Of a stretch of DNA of 26,137 bases, positions 9,457-20,560 are shown piece after piece. The translations under genes and the position numbers were made by a program. Within the stretch, counting starts at the first letter, position 1; every line of letters starts with the position of its first letter. Origin of the DNA: Ophioceras dolichostomum. Taxonomy: Eukaryota; Ascomycota; Sordariomycetes; Magnaporthales; Ophioceraceae. Where the stretch lies: contig PYST01000372.1 of the NCBI GenBank assembly GCA_003049485.1, positions 10,006 through 36,142 of the forward strand, read 5' to 3'. The notes beneath the pieces were generated by a model. The model was not told the DNA's origin. It made no database searches and saw only the letters and a list, made by a program, of their open reading frames with translations.

Positions 9457-12400
9457 TTAATCGAGGAATTTCCCACCACACCGCCCGCAGCAGCTGGCGT
9501 CCGCCAACGCCATCCTAATCTCATCCCCCTTCTCGGGTAGCATCTCGACCAGCTTCTCCGTCGTGAGCGTGCGGTTGCCGCACACGCCGCACAGCCGGGA
9601 GACGCCGGGTACCATGATGGGGACGCTGCTGGTAGAGCAAAGTTCTGGAAAATGGCGTCTATCAGCACCTTGTTTGTTCTCGTGCAAATAATGGCAGCAG
9701 AGAGAGAGGGCGCGAGTGAGGGTGGAAGAGAGGGTGAGAGTGAGGGAGAAAACCAACATACCGAACTTGTGGCCCCTTGCGCACACAGACTGAATCCCCC
9801 TCGTCACCAGCGCCTTCCCGCAGAAATCACACTTGGACGCCTGCACGGCTCCCCTGAACAGCGTCTGCACAACCTCAGCAGCATCCGGTGCCACTGCCAC
9901 CGCCGGCCCGCCACTACCGCGGACCGCCCGCAGTGCCTTCGCCTTCGCCGCCGCCGTTGCCGGCCTCGAAATGCCCGGCACGCTAGGCGCGCCGCCGTAC
10001 ATCCACTCCCACACCCTGCTCTCCGTCGACAGTCTCTTAGGCCTGAAGTTAGCGGCCTCCACCTCGTCCATCTCGTCGTCGCTCTCGTGCTGCTCGTCGT
10101 GTCCGTACCTGTCCCCGTCATCCTCGGCGTCCGGGTGCGGCGGGAGGAACGAGTCGAACGAAACGACGACGCGCGCCTGGTGCCACACGCCGCGCTCCAT
10201 GGCCGCGGCCGACAGCGTGCCCCACACGCACGCGCTGACGCCTCCCCCCGGCGAGAGGGCGAGGCCGTACAGCCGCGCGGAGTATAAGGGCGTGGTCTCC
10301 TCGGACGACTCGGAGGCGGTAACCAGCAGGCTGGTGATGCCACGGGGATTAGCTGCCGGTTTGCTGCCGCTGCCGCCATCCGTGGCTCGCTTAGAGCCCC
10401 TTGTAGCGCCGGCATCTGCCATGTCGATGTCGACGTCGTCGTCGTCGTCGTCGTCGCTGCTGGAGTTGTCGTCCTCCTCGCTGTCTCCACCGTCTTCCTC
10501 CGCCCCGTCGTCGGCCTCCCCTTGGTCGTCCAGACCCAGGTTGGCCATGGATTTTGGGATCGAGATGGCGAGTTTCTGATCGATGTCTCGCGCCCACTTG
10601 GGCTGGCGGCCTGGTTGGCCGTAGGGGTTCTCTGGTAGAGGGATGTTGGTCTCGTACCAGTCGTTGACGGTCTGGTCGCCGCACGCTCGGATCAGCGTGT
10701 AGATGGGGACTTCGGTTCGGCGTGGGAGATCGGGGGGATGGACGATGAGGTCTGGTAGGTTAAGGGCAGAGAGGATACAACGTTAGAATAGGACAGACGT
10801 ATGGATGAATGGCAAAGCCTGAAGGCATTCGCTCTCGGTGGTGTTGGCGTTGAGGATGCAGTCTTTCGACTTGCCTTGAATGGGATTCTCGTGCATGTCC
10901 TCCGGCACCGGGTATGTGGTCCTGCAGTGCGTGATGTGGTGGTCCTCCATTGGCCGTGGCTCGTCGCTCAGCGCAACCTCGAAGTTCTTAGCAACGAGGG
11001 GCGTGGCCACTATCCCACGGCAGACTTTCTTGCCGTTGACATTCCAAATCTAGTAGCAGTGTGGCCAGTGTCCCACACGGAGTCAGTACCGCGCGATCTA
11101 AGGGGCGAGGAAAAGATGTAGGCGAGATGAGGAGAACAAGAAGGCAAAAGAAGAGAAGAGAAAAAGAGGCAGGAGGAGGATATTTAGACATAAACTTACC
11201 GCATCCTCAAACACCACAAACGCATCCGTCGATACGAAGACGCACTTCCCGTCCGTATCCGACTCAGCTACCTCCAGCATCGGCTTCCCGCTCCCGTCAA
11301 ACCAGTCTCTCCTCGCTGTGACCCTGCGGAACCCAACGTAGTTCCTCGCCACGTACGCCAGGAGACAGACTTTGTCGCCCTGATCGCCCACAGCCATCCA
11401 GGGACTAAAAGTCAGCCCAAAGCACGTTTCGTTCGGGACGAAGTCCGGGTCCCTAAACGAGCCCGGCGGATGCGGACCAGTCGCTTTGAAGCGCGTCACC
11501 TCCTCCACCCTCCAACCGATTCCGACCTCCACCGTTTCGTTTTCGGCGGTACCAGAAACCGCCTTATTCTTGTTCTTGTTCTTCTTCTTCCCATCCGAAG
11601 CAACAGCAAGCAGCACCACATCCCTCTGGTCCGTCTCAACCGCCATCACCGCCCTTGCGCCCGTCAGCTCCCTGCTCCACGCGAAGCTCCTCGCGCACTC
11701 GCCCCACACCTCCTGCGGCGGCACGGCCATGCACTCCCCCCACCCCCAGATGATCTTCCAGCATTGCGTGTCGTATAGGTCTCCCAACCTCGGCTGTTGC
11801 ATCTTTGTAGCCGCACCACCGTCGTCGTCGTTATCGCTACCGTCATTATCAGGAGAAGAAGGGGCAGAAAAAAGCTCGCCGTACGAGACGACGTAGCCCG
11901 CGCCGCTTAGCACGGTGAGGATCGAGCGGCGGTTCCGGCCGATCGGCGGCGACCAGCCCAGGCAGATGACGTGGTTGAGCGTCGAGCCCACGCCCGTGAG
12001 GATGCCTGTGCCGGCGCCCGAGCTGGAGAGGGGGTTGTTGCGGTCGCGGATTCTGGTTTCGTCGTCGTCGTCGTCGTTGCCACTACCGTCCTCGTCCGAC
12101 ACCCAGCCCGCCGTGTTCGCTGCCGGGTGGCCGTGGCCCTTCCTCGCACGGTTCCCCACGAGGAAGCTGGCGCTCTCGTAGGGGCTGGACATCCCCGCGG
12201 AGTGGAAGAGGTGGCTGTTCACGCGGGGATCCACGCGCGGCGTGGGGATGGGTATGCGCCTCCTGCCGCCTGAGAACTGGGGTCGCATCGACTTCGTGAA
12301 GATGGAGTTCTTGGTTGCTGCCGGGTTGTTGTTGTTGGGAGTTTGCGTCGCGGCGGAGCTGGCAGAGGCGACGCCGTCCTGTTCATCAGAGGCAGAGGGA

Positions 12401-13101
12401 GGAGGCTCGTGCTCGTACTTGGGATACTCCGGCACAAATACCCAGACTGAGTCGTCGGTGGCGACTGCGAGCTCTGAGTCGGCTGACCAGGCGATGGCTC
12501 GTTTTGTGAGGGGCTGGCCGCGGAGGTTGATCGACTCCAACGGCAGGATCTTGTCGATGTTGAATGTTAGGGACCCATCTTCATCCAGTGGCCCATTTGG
12601 GCCGTTGGGGGGAGATTCAAATTCAAGTTCAGGTTCGGAGTCAGGCTCAGGAGAAGATTCATGTTCAGGCACTGGAGAGGGAGGAGGGGGGGAAGGACAA
12701 TGATGCTGCTTTTGCTGTTTGTTGTCGCCACGCTCGGGACGAGAAGGAGGAGGGGAAGGAGGCGTGGAAGGAGGAGGCCTCTTGCCCTTGTCGTTGCCAC
12801 CACCGTCACGCTGGAGACGAGCAGATCGACGAAGCGGCGTAATGACTTCTGACTTCCCGTGATGAAGCAGAATGCCCGTGATGATGATGATGCTTGACGA
12901 CGACAGAACCCTAGTTTTCCAGGAATTGTGCAGAAGTGTTCTAGCTGTACATAGATTCTTGTGTGTGTGTCTCCTTGAGGAAAGTCTAAGATTCGAACGA
13001 AGACGGCCGAACTTGGCCGTTATTGTCTGAGGGCTATATGTGACTGTTCCTTTTGAGGCGAGGCTGGACGAAGTGAATGCAATGGCAACCGGACATGCCA
13101 T
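9457..13101 (-). CDS. Transcription factor IIIC delta-type subunit with C-terminal zinc finger, 4 or 5 exons
   Basis: TFIIIC recruits TFIIIB and RNA polymerase III to tRNA genes; this subunit type corresponds to human TFIIIC90 (GTF3C4). Proposed exons on the minus strand are 13101-11200, 11049-10875, 10751-9762 and 9644-9457, about 1084 residues. The N-terminal propeller begins at about residue 202 with RAIAWSADSELAVATDD. The C terminus has the zf-TFIIIC pattern: CDFCG, CARGHKF, then PGVSRLCGVCG and CCGRCGGK. The middle holds a poly-Asp run encoded by repeated GAC codons (minus strand of 10434-10458). Intron 2 is a GC-AG intron; the others are GT-AG, and phases match throughout. The start is uncertain. 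The ATG at 13101 opens directly into the frame, but residues 1-80 look non-coding, and a strong donor (AAG/GTGAGT at 13117) follows a short ATG-CCA-GAA-TCA-AAG at 13132-13118, suggesting a tiny first exon spliced to about 12852. Confidence 0.85.
10752..10874 (-). other. GC-AG intron in the TFIIIC gene
   Basis: On the minus strand the donor reads AAG/GCAAGT, the optimal consensus for GC-AG introns, and the acceptor reads CTACCAG. A TTCTAAC branch site lies inside. The 123-base intron removes an in-frame TAA, and splicing joins ENPIQ to DLIVHPPDLP in correct phase 1. No GT donor in this region restores the frame as well. Confidence 0.8.
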
Positions 13102-13132
13102 GCAGACACTCACTCACCTTTGATTCTGGCAT

Positions 13133-13797
13133 TGGAAGACCGTTATCCAGCGAATATTATGGTACATGTAACACCAAACAAAAAGATCGAATCACCAAAA
13201 AGGAATCACTGTTCCGTTGGTGAGAAGCTTTCCATCCCTTCTTCCCTTCTTCCCTTCTTGGAGTCGGTGGTGGTGGGGCAGGCTCTCAGCGTATTTTTGG
13301 TGACAATGACGGGTTTCGAAGTTGTGACATGCACACTGCTTCTTTGAGAGTGGAGCCACGGCGCACAGGCCAACCGTCGCCTCGAGCTGCCTCCCCCGCT
13401 CACTGCGAGATATTGTTCTGTCAAAGTATTTGGCAGATGTATGGCGGCCTTAGTTGTCCAAGATCTTGCAGAAGTCATTGCTCTCATGTGAGTAAGGTGC
13501 CAATCCTCAGATATGTGCCAGACTCCGACTCGGAGTACTCTGCACAAACACCAACCCTAGGACGCCGCCATTTGGCCCAAGCTTGTCTGGACTCCACAAC
13601 ACGACGCACATAGGTCAGGTACCTAGGTAGGTGCTCGCAGATGGGTACTGGCCCGCCATCAGTTGGCACAAGGGCCTGTTGTTCCAATAAATAGCTCTGC
13701 TGGAAGATGGATCGTATGTGGCCTAGGGCGTTTTAGCTCGAGAGAGAGATGCGTCTATCTTTACAAGAGCCTGAGCGGCCCATCTCAGAGAGCCGGC
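13133..13797. other. Intergenic region between TFIIIC and GPI8 genes
   Basis: This holds the TFIIIC-gene promoter and the GPI8 3' flank. No coding sequence is recognisable; a 113-codon minus-strand open frame at 13206-13547 lacks any family feature. A TAGGTA-type repeat copy is present at 13617-13641. Confidence 0.6.
13617..13641. repeat. Dispersed 25-base repeat, copy 1
   Basis: The element reads AGGTACCTAGGTAGGT followed by GCTCGCAGA. A near-identical copy lies at 21168-21191 (one base missing and one substitution). The first part is the palindromic TAGGTA motif; the CTCGCAGA tail extends the match beyond it. Confidence 0.7.
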
Positions 13798-15119
13798 CTA
13801 CATATATGAGCCCAAACCCCACAGCACCGCGCAGCCAGCAACGGCCGTAGCTCCAAAGACCTTCTTGGTCCACCAGTTATCATCCGTAAGTGGCTTCGTG
13901 ACCTGCGTCCTCTTTGGCGTGGAATACGGTCTCGCACTCTTCCCCTGCCGTTCCTCCTCAGAACTCTTACGCCACTCCGCTTCTTCCTGCTGCTCCTTCT
14001 CCCTCTGCCTCAGCGCAGCGATCTTCCTGCTGAGCGCCAACAGGTCCTCCTCTAGGGTAGAATTACCCCCCGGACCAGCACCGGTGCTAGCGTCAACCTC
14101 AACGTTCTGCACGTTCCCAAAGAAGTCGGTGAGCAGCCGGCTCCGCGCCGCGTCGGCCCCGCCCTTGAACAGGTCGTAGCGGACGCCGGCGTGGGAATGG
14201 ATCTTCTCGTAGTCGTAGCTGTCGAACAGGTCGCCCACGGTCTTCTTGCTGCCGATGTCCTGCACCTGCGTCTCGAGGAACTCGAGGTTGTAGTACGTGT
14301 ATCGGTCGATGACGGCTACGCCGACGTCGTTGTCCGCGTGGTGCGAATACGAGGACTGGTCAAGCTCCGAGGAACCCGTCGCGATGATGTTGGGCGAGTA
14401 GAGCTTCGAGTACATCGTGTTTGCTTGGCAGGTGTCGATCATGAAGAGTATTTCATGGTATCTGCGTGGTGATAGACGGTGTGTTATGTCAGCACGAGCT
14501 CGAATTAGCCATCACAAGCCATCATCGTTCAAATTGATCGAGTTGGGAGTCTCGCAGGGGCTTCTTCTCACCTCTTCTGCTCCCACATCTGCTCGAACGC
14601 ATCGGCCAGGTCAAAGGCACCGATCTCCTCCGCGTCCTGGAACTTCAGAAACTCGTTGCCGCCGTGGCCCGTCATGTAGACGAGGATGTTGCTCCGGTCG
14701 TCGGTTAGCAGCCGCTTGCTCCTCGGCATCTCGTCGCCGACCCTGTCCGTCAGGAGCCGGATGAAGTTCTCCACCGTGACCTCGTAGCCCCTGTAATCAA
14801 CCTCGATGTTGTCGCCGTACAGGTCGACAGCGCGGTCCGCGTTCGAGTAGACGGTGCCCGGGAACGCGTTTCGGGGGTTGCAGGCCATGTCGTCCGGCAG
14901 CATGAGGATGATCTGGGAATCGGGTATCCCCAGCCTCTTGACGGTTCGGTAAATCGAGAGCGCATTTGCCAGATGTCGGTAGTTGAACCAGAATCGTGAT
15001 GTGCAAACCAGGACGGCCCAGTTGCTGGTGTGCTCGGCCGAGACGAGGTGGACGGCTGGACTGGCGAGCATTGCAGCCGCCAGCACTGTTGGTAATTGGA
15101 GGATCCTTTGGAGCTGCAT
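13798..15119 (-). CDS. GPI8: GPI-anchor transamidase catalytic subunit (GPI8/PIG-K), 2 exons
   Basis: GPI8 is the cysteine protease of the ER transamidase complex, cutting the C-terminal signal of precursor proteins and joining them to the GPI anchor. Exons 15119-14572 and 14461-13798 encode 403 residues, the usual length. The intron starts GTGAGA and ends CGCAG; splicing gives EQKRYHEILFMIDTCQA. The catalytic dyad is visible: His152 in YMTGHGGNE and Cys194 in DTCQANT, both clan-CD protease motifs. A signal peptide covers about residues 1-28 (ending HLVSA), the mature part begins with NWAVLVCTSRFWFNYRH, and a C-terminal membrane helix covers about residues 384-403. The open frame extends upstream to a TTG at 15170, but 15119 is the first ATG and directly begins the signal peptide. 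A basic/acidic stretch before the final helix (EKEQQEEAEWRKSSEEERQG) is probably cytosol-proximal linker or coiled coil. Confidence 0.95.
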
Positions 15120-16442
15120 CTTCGGAGATTTCCAGCTCTGGGGGCCTGGAAAGCAGATTTTGGCGAGCAATTGATGTTCCCAGGTCGGGTCGGGGGGAAG
15201 ACCGAGACAGATTCGAGCCGGGTGAGGCTATTCAGAGATTCGAGGAAATTGTTGATTTGTCAGGCCCAGTGTTCATTGTTCGTGTTGGAGTTGGAGCTGT
15301 CGGGGCCCCTGGCCTCGTTGTCATTTCTGCACAAGCTAAGCCCAATCCAGTAGTCCGGCTCCCCACGGCCCTCTTTCACGACTTCATTGGCCGCGCATCC
15401 TTCTCAAACATCACACCACAGTCGACTTCAGAAATCTCCGTCTGGGGGCCGTTGGTGTCCTCAGGATGGATTGATGATGACGAGCGTGGCTCTTTCGCCG
15501 ATGCTGCAGCAAGAGACGATCACGAATGACTCTTGAAGCCCAACCTTTCGTTCTCATTCCCTTTGCGTCTTTGTTGAGTATTGCAGGCAACAATGTTGTC
15601 TCCATATTTTCAAGGCGGGAGCGGGAAAGCACCAGTCCAGTCCCTGACGCACCCCGTGTCCCCCCAGCAAACAGCGCAATCACATGCCGAACTGCATCGC
15701 TGGAACGCCCATAAAGTGGCAGGACCACAGAACCTGGGAAGAAGTCGCAGAGTGCGTAGAGAGTGGGCCGTCGACGAATGCGACGCTGTTAACAGCGCAC
15801 TTGGACCGCGATTCTCGCGCGATTCGTCCATCCACTTCACCCCGCATGGAACCTGAAGGTGCTGAGCCAGTCGTCTCGGTCGCCGCCCGACCGTGACAGC
15901 CAGAGTCTCGAAGCATTCCCTGGTCTGGTGATACCCTTTATTTTTTTTAATTTCGTATCGTTCAAGGTGTCATTGATTTTCGAGAATCAAAACAAAGCCA
16001 GGCGCAAAACCTTGCCTTCCACGTACCCGTTTTCCAGTTTGACGAACCTCGCCAAAGCTCACTTCAGCTGTTGTTGGGCGGCGCGGGGTTCGTCTGCTGA
16101 TGGCTACAATCCCCCAGGCTCACACCATTGCACACCACTTGGCGCTGCCAGTTGCTGGCTATTTTCTTTCCGCATGCCCGCCGCTCAACCAGACAGTTCT
16201 GCGCGTGTCCGTTATTTTGCCCGCCGCCGGTTGCCTGTCAAATAACCCCTAGAAACTTCGTCCCTCCATCCCATCTCTCGAGAGTCTAAGAAAACCTGTC
16301 CCGAGCTTGTCAGCCTCTACCTCAATAGCCTCGCTTCTCTTTTAGGGAGCTAGTTCAGCTCGAAGAGCTTGTCCTTAGCCACGGCTCCTATCCACTGTCC
16401 TTCATTTGTGGAGCAGTACGCCCTCCTCCGTTGCGCACAGCC
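15120..16442. other. Divergent promoter region between GPI8 and the phosphatase gene
   Basis: About 1.3 kb separates the two divergent genes. Open frames at 15411-15916 and 15859-16245 overlap on both strands and show no domain. The last 200 bases before 16443 are pyrimidine-rich, as is common in fungal leaders. I see no RNA gene or repeat. Confidence 0.55.
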
Positions 16443-18552
16443 ATGGCACCCCCAGCTTACATCTTTGTAGTGAGGTATGTCCTCGCCTAGCTTCCGTCCC
16501 CTCTTGTCTCTGTGCCTAGCTGCTGTGTGGTTTCCTCCCGCTAACTGTTTGAATAGACACGGCAACAGGCTCGATGCTGCGGACAAGCAGTGGCACGTTT
16601 CCTCCCCGACTCCGTACGACCCTCCCCTAACCTACTCCGGATGGGCCCAGTCGAGAACTGTGGGAGTCAAGATCAGCGACATCCTCAAGGAGAGAGCCGC
16701 GGAGTACGAGGCGACACATGCCGACAACCCGAAGAAGAAGAAGAAGAAGAAGCGGTTCCGCATCGTCATTCACAGCTCGCCGTTCCTACGATGTATCCAG
16801 ACGTCGATCGCCATAAGCACGGGGCTGTTGACGAGGCCATCGCTGGTCGCCATCGCCCACAGGAATCTCTCTCCTGCACAGATCGCGGCCGCCAACCCAG
16901 ACTCCAGTGGCCAGTCTCGAAGTTCCCTTTCGAGGAGCCGGCGGACATCTTCTGTTGGACGCAAGATCGTCTTGCGCATCGATGCATTCCTGGGAGAGTG
17001 GCTCTCTCCAAGCTACTTCGAGCTGATCACTCCCCCTCCTGGCTCAATGATGATGCTAGCGAGTGCCAAAGCCTCACTGCTCAAGCACGAGGACTACAGC
17101 AAATACCCACACTTCCAACCCCGTGTGCACTCAAATTCGACGGCCAATCCACCGTCAGCGGGACACCTCTGGGGAGGCAGTGGCAACGGCCTGAAGCCGA
17201 GCCCTGCCACACTTCCTTCCACAGTCGACGAGGACCCGGCCGCCTCGTCGGCCCTTGAAAGCCTGGATAGCATCGAACGGTCCCTTCCGATGGCACGGAG
17301 TAATAGCCGCACTAGCAACGCGAGCGAAGCCAGCCAGTCGTCACGGGGGCCGACCTTGGAGCCGACCGAAATCGGAGCCTACGACGCGCCTGTGCCATCC
17401 TTCTCCCTCTCAAAAAGCGCCCCCATCCCACTCGGCTATGTCAACCACGCGAAGGACCACTGCGTGATTGTGGACTACCAGTGGGACTCGATGCGGGCAC
17501 CCTACGACTGGGGCGATGGCGGCGAACTCCCCGAGGACTGGCCAGACATGCACAGGCGATTCCGCAAGGGGCTACAGGAGATGGTGGACTGGTACACAGC
17601 CGCTGATGATCCCACCTCCGCCGTTACCACCGAGTACATTAAACCCGGAACGAACGACCAGGTGGCGACTGAAGATGATGAGGAAGAGGAGGAGACAGTT
17701 GTCATCATCGTCTCCCATGGCGCCGGCTGCAACGCCATGATCGGGGCCATCACCCACCAGCCCGTCCTCATCGACGTTCCGATCTCGTCACTCACCATGG
17801 CCACTCTGAATAAACCTGCGGCGCCGGCCGGCAGTGACAGCTCCCCCCTCCACAAGTCTCACAGCGTCAGAATGTTTGCAAGCACTGACCACCTGCGCTC
17901 CGCCACCCCCACCCCGAGCTCCTCCCGGTCATCCAGCCTGGCCAATGTCTTCGGAGGCTCCTCCCGCGGCCGCAACTCCAACTCGTTCTCCTCGCCCCTA
18001 AGCAGCACCCAGCCACAATACACAGCGGCGGACGGGCATAGGAGCTCCTCCGCCAACGCTTCCACCATGGGTTCTCTCGGCTCGATAAGACGTAGCCTTC
18101 AGAACGCCGTTCCTATACCAGCGGCGGCTCGTCCGGGCGGAGGAGGAGGGAGCATGGCCGGCGCTATGAGCTCATCGTTCACGCCCTCTGGCCTCTCCCG
18201 GACGCCGTCTATTGGGCTGTGGTCGCCCGCCGCCACGAAGCAGCAGCAGGACGAGGAGTGCATTGAGGACGACGAGGACGTCGACATGCTCATCGATTTC
18301 GGCCGGGAGAACCGCGCTGCTGTGATGACGAACTCCAACCCTGGGTCCGGGGCCAGCGTCGCCGGGGCCGCCATCGCTAACGGCACGGTCAAGGTGAACC
18401 CATCATCAACATCACCGTCATCCAATCCTGTGGTAGATCCCGAAAAGCAGCCCGGGAGCTCGTCCCTGGTGGTGGCAGCGGACGGTGACACCGATGTCGT
18501 CAGAGGCCTGAGCGCCTCAAAGCGGCGGTGGACTGTGAACGAGCGCCCGTAG
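16443..18552 (+). CDS. Histidine-phosphatase (phosphoglycerate-mutase-like) family protein, 2 exons
   Basis: Exons 16443-16474 and 16557-18552 encode 675 residues. The first exon is only 32 bases; the intron starts GTATGT, has a GCTAAC branch site and ends AATAG. Splicing reconstitutes MAPPAYIFVVRHGNRLDAAD, with the catalytic RHG at residues 11-13. Other expected residues are Arg89 in HSSPFLRCIQT and His398 in VSHGAGCNAMIG. These proteins use a phosphohistidine intermediate; substrates range from sugar phosphates to proteins, and none can be assigned here. About 300 residues separate Arg89 from His398, far more than in compact members, and this insert is Ser/Pro-rich. A run of seven lysines (AAG repeats at 16731-16752) follows residue 65. 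The last 250 residues are Ser-rich and probably disordered, apart from an acidic patch. An N-terminal histidine-phosphatase domain also occurs in yeast TFIIIC subunit Tfc7, but nothing specific to Tfc7 is seen in the tail. Confidence 0.85.
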
Positions 18553-19418
18553 GATGTGAGCCACACCGGCACCGGCACCGGCTTATGCACAGTCTGTAAG
18601 CGCCGTGCCTCGGTGGTTCCCGTCATAGATGTGACGACGGATACTTCCTTCGATGATGGCTGCGTCGCAGACTGAGTAGTTCGATCTGGTCGGTGAGCAG
18701 CGACCGACCGACAAAACCACCACTTCGACCCGTGGAGGTGAAAGCCAGTGGACAGAAGAGACAGTCTGACAGAGAGTTGCAACGCAGTAGTTTAGCTTTT
18801 TCTTCCAAACCTTGCTTCTTTCGTGCCTTTTCTTTTTCCTCTCAAGCCCGACACAAATACCCAGTGATAGGTAGGTGTAATGAGGGGTTGTTAGTAGGGT
18901 CATCAACCAGCGTGAACCGTTACATCTTTTGCTCTTCTCAACAAACCAACCCAACTCAAAAAAGCACGCTTGTTTTTCTCTTTTGGCGATAAATTATTAA
19001 AAGAAAAAAGGTGAAAGGAAATCAGAAAACGCCTCTGAGGGCGGTGTAGACAATCAATATAGCGCGAAAGCTGAGCGAGGTTTAGAGATCAATTTTGTCT
19101 TCTTGCCGAGTGAAGAAGTGATCCCCTAGGCAGCTTGGTGCGGCGCCTAGGTATTAATCACCGTCCTTTAGTTTACCCTTCCTTTGTCCACGAGTTACCG
19201 CGATTGTCATGGGAATGGGAGGGCCGGATCAAGCCGTGAGGTTCTATGTAACACGGCGATGACAATACCGATGGCTCAAGAAAGGAATAGATAGGTAGTT
19301 ACTCCTGGCGAAAAAAGAAGTTGTAACTTATTCAGCTTTCGAATTTCGGCGATGTCCAACCACTTGCTTGTTACCCTTTTGTCTTCTTGAGCAAGCATCC
19401 TCTATCATCATGGGTACC

Positions 19419-19439
19419 TGGTAGCCAAGTTGGCTACCA
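19419..19439. repeat. Perfect 9-bp hairpin
   Basis: TGGTAGCCA (19419-19427), AGT loop, TGGCTACCA (19431-19439). The arms are exact reverse complements. It resembles the inverted repeat in ALG1 intron 1 (GGTAGC arms) and follows a GGTACCT motif. Confidence 0.7.
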
Positions 19440-20307
19440 TAGCGAGCGTGGCTATTACTACTTAAGGAGCGGCTCCGAGACCACCTAGCACCGCTCATCT
19501 CTCAGACTCCCCCATAACGGCCACGAAAAGTAGGAGGCAGGCACCTCCAGCACCTACCTACACTGCTGCATCGGCTACGACTGTGTTGAAAGACGCGCTC
19601 ACGCAGTCCGCCGTCTTGTTCTGGAGGAAAGCCGTCTCGACGGAGGGAAGATCGTGTTGGATAATGTAGAGGACGGTCTAGGTATGCGTATTATGTTATG
19701 AAGGAGCCCCTCGAGCTTCCGGACGGACCGTGGGAAGAAACTTCCTTCAGGAGGATCTGGACGCCACTGCCGAAGGTGTTTCCGAAGAAGAAAATCTCTT
19801 TTCGCAACCCATCCGGACGCCCAGGGACTACATACATAACTTCACAGACTTATGTATCCAGCCCGTTCTCTCCGTCCCCCAACACACTGCTTTCCTGCCG
19901 TCGGAGCGGCACTCCTCCAGAACAAGACGCCAGACTGCGTGAGCGCGTCTTCCAACATAGCCAGAGTTGATATAATGGGGCACATTGCCTTGCAAACTCA
20001 GCCGCTTTCCAGGGGGGACTAGCGCCTTGCAGTAGGCATGTTATGCCGTTGGAAACCTCCCCAGTGTTTCTTCTCTCTCTTTGTCTGTCTTTATGTGTAC
20101 GTGTGATTGCTGCTTTTGCGACCATTGAAGTGAAGAGGAAAGAAAGTCGGACGGGTTTAACATAAGAAATTAATTGAAACAGAAGATGTGGTGCTTCACG
20201 GGAGCGTTTCCTACCGACTCTCTCTCTCCCTACCTACCTACCCAAGTCAAGTTCCTTGCCTCCTCATTAACACTTCCCCCCGATACATACCCTTGGGCCC
20301 TCAATCC

Positions 20308-20560
20308 TCATCCAGCCCACTCCTCCAGCAGGTGCCAGCGGTCGCCACCGTAGTTGTTGCCGGGGTTCAGGGCGAAGGTGGTCCACTCAAACAGGTCCTG
20401 CACGTCCGTTGGCCCGCTCCCTCGAGGCACATGAACTCTGTGTTCTGTAGGAAGTAGCTGAAGCGGTACTCGCGCCCGAAGTCGATCTTGTATATCTCCC
20501 TCTCGTCGTCCGGATTGGGCAGCATAGACTAGTTCACCCGCTCGTGGAACTTGTGCGGTG
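20308..20560 (-). pseudogene. Decayed 3' exon of an unrecognised gene
   Basis: On the minus strand a coding-like stretch runs from about 20560: YSPHKFHERVN, then an in-frame TAG (20531-20529), then SMLPNPDDEREIYKIDFGRE and YRFSYFLQNTEFMCLEG. After that the reading must shift frame, at about 20425-20440, to continue as GPTDVQDLFEWTTFALNPGN and NYGGDRWHLLEEWAG up to a TGA at 20310-20308. Both halves have biased, protein-like composition rich in aromatic and acidic residues, while the other frames look random. The stop codon plus frameshift suggest a pseudogene. The TAG could instead be the end of an intron (AACTAG as acceptor), but the frameshift would remain. The upstream edge coincides with a TACCTA-type repeat (20570-20589). 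I do not recognise the family. Confidence 0.5.

Noticed and set aside
9652..10579. Plus-strand open frames of 211 and 248 codons
   Set aside because: They are antisense shadows of the GC-rich TFIIIC exon 3, which has conserved zinc-finger and propeller motifs in the minus frame.
12990..12998. B-box-like GTTCGAATC on the minus strand near the TFIIIC gene start
   Set aside because: No A box or tRNA fold is found at the right distance; probably chance.
66..15119. Possible functional cluster of secretory-pathway genes (ALG1, Msc2-like, GPI8)
   Set aside because: They are separated by unrelated genes, face different directions and are ubiquitous housekeeping genes; clustering is probably coincidence.
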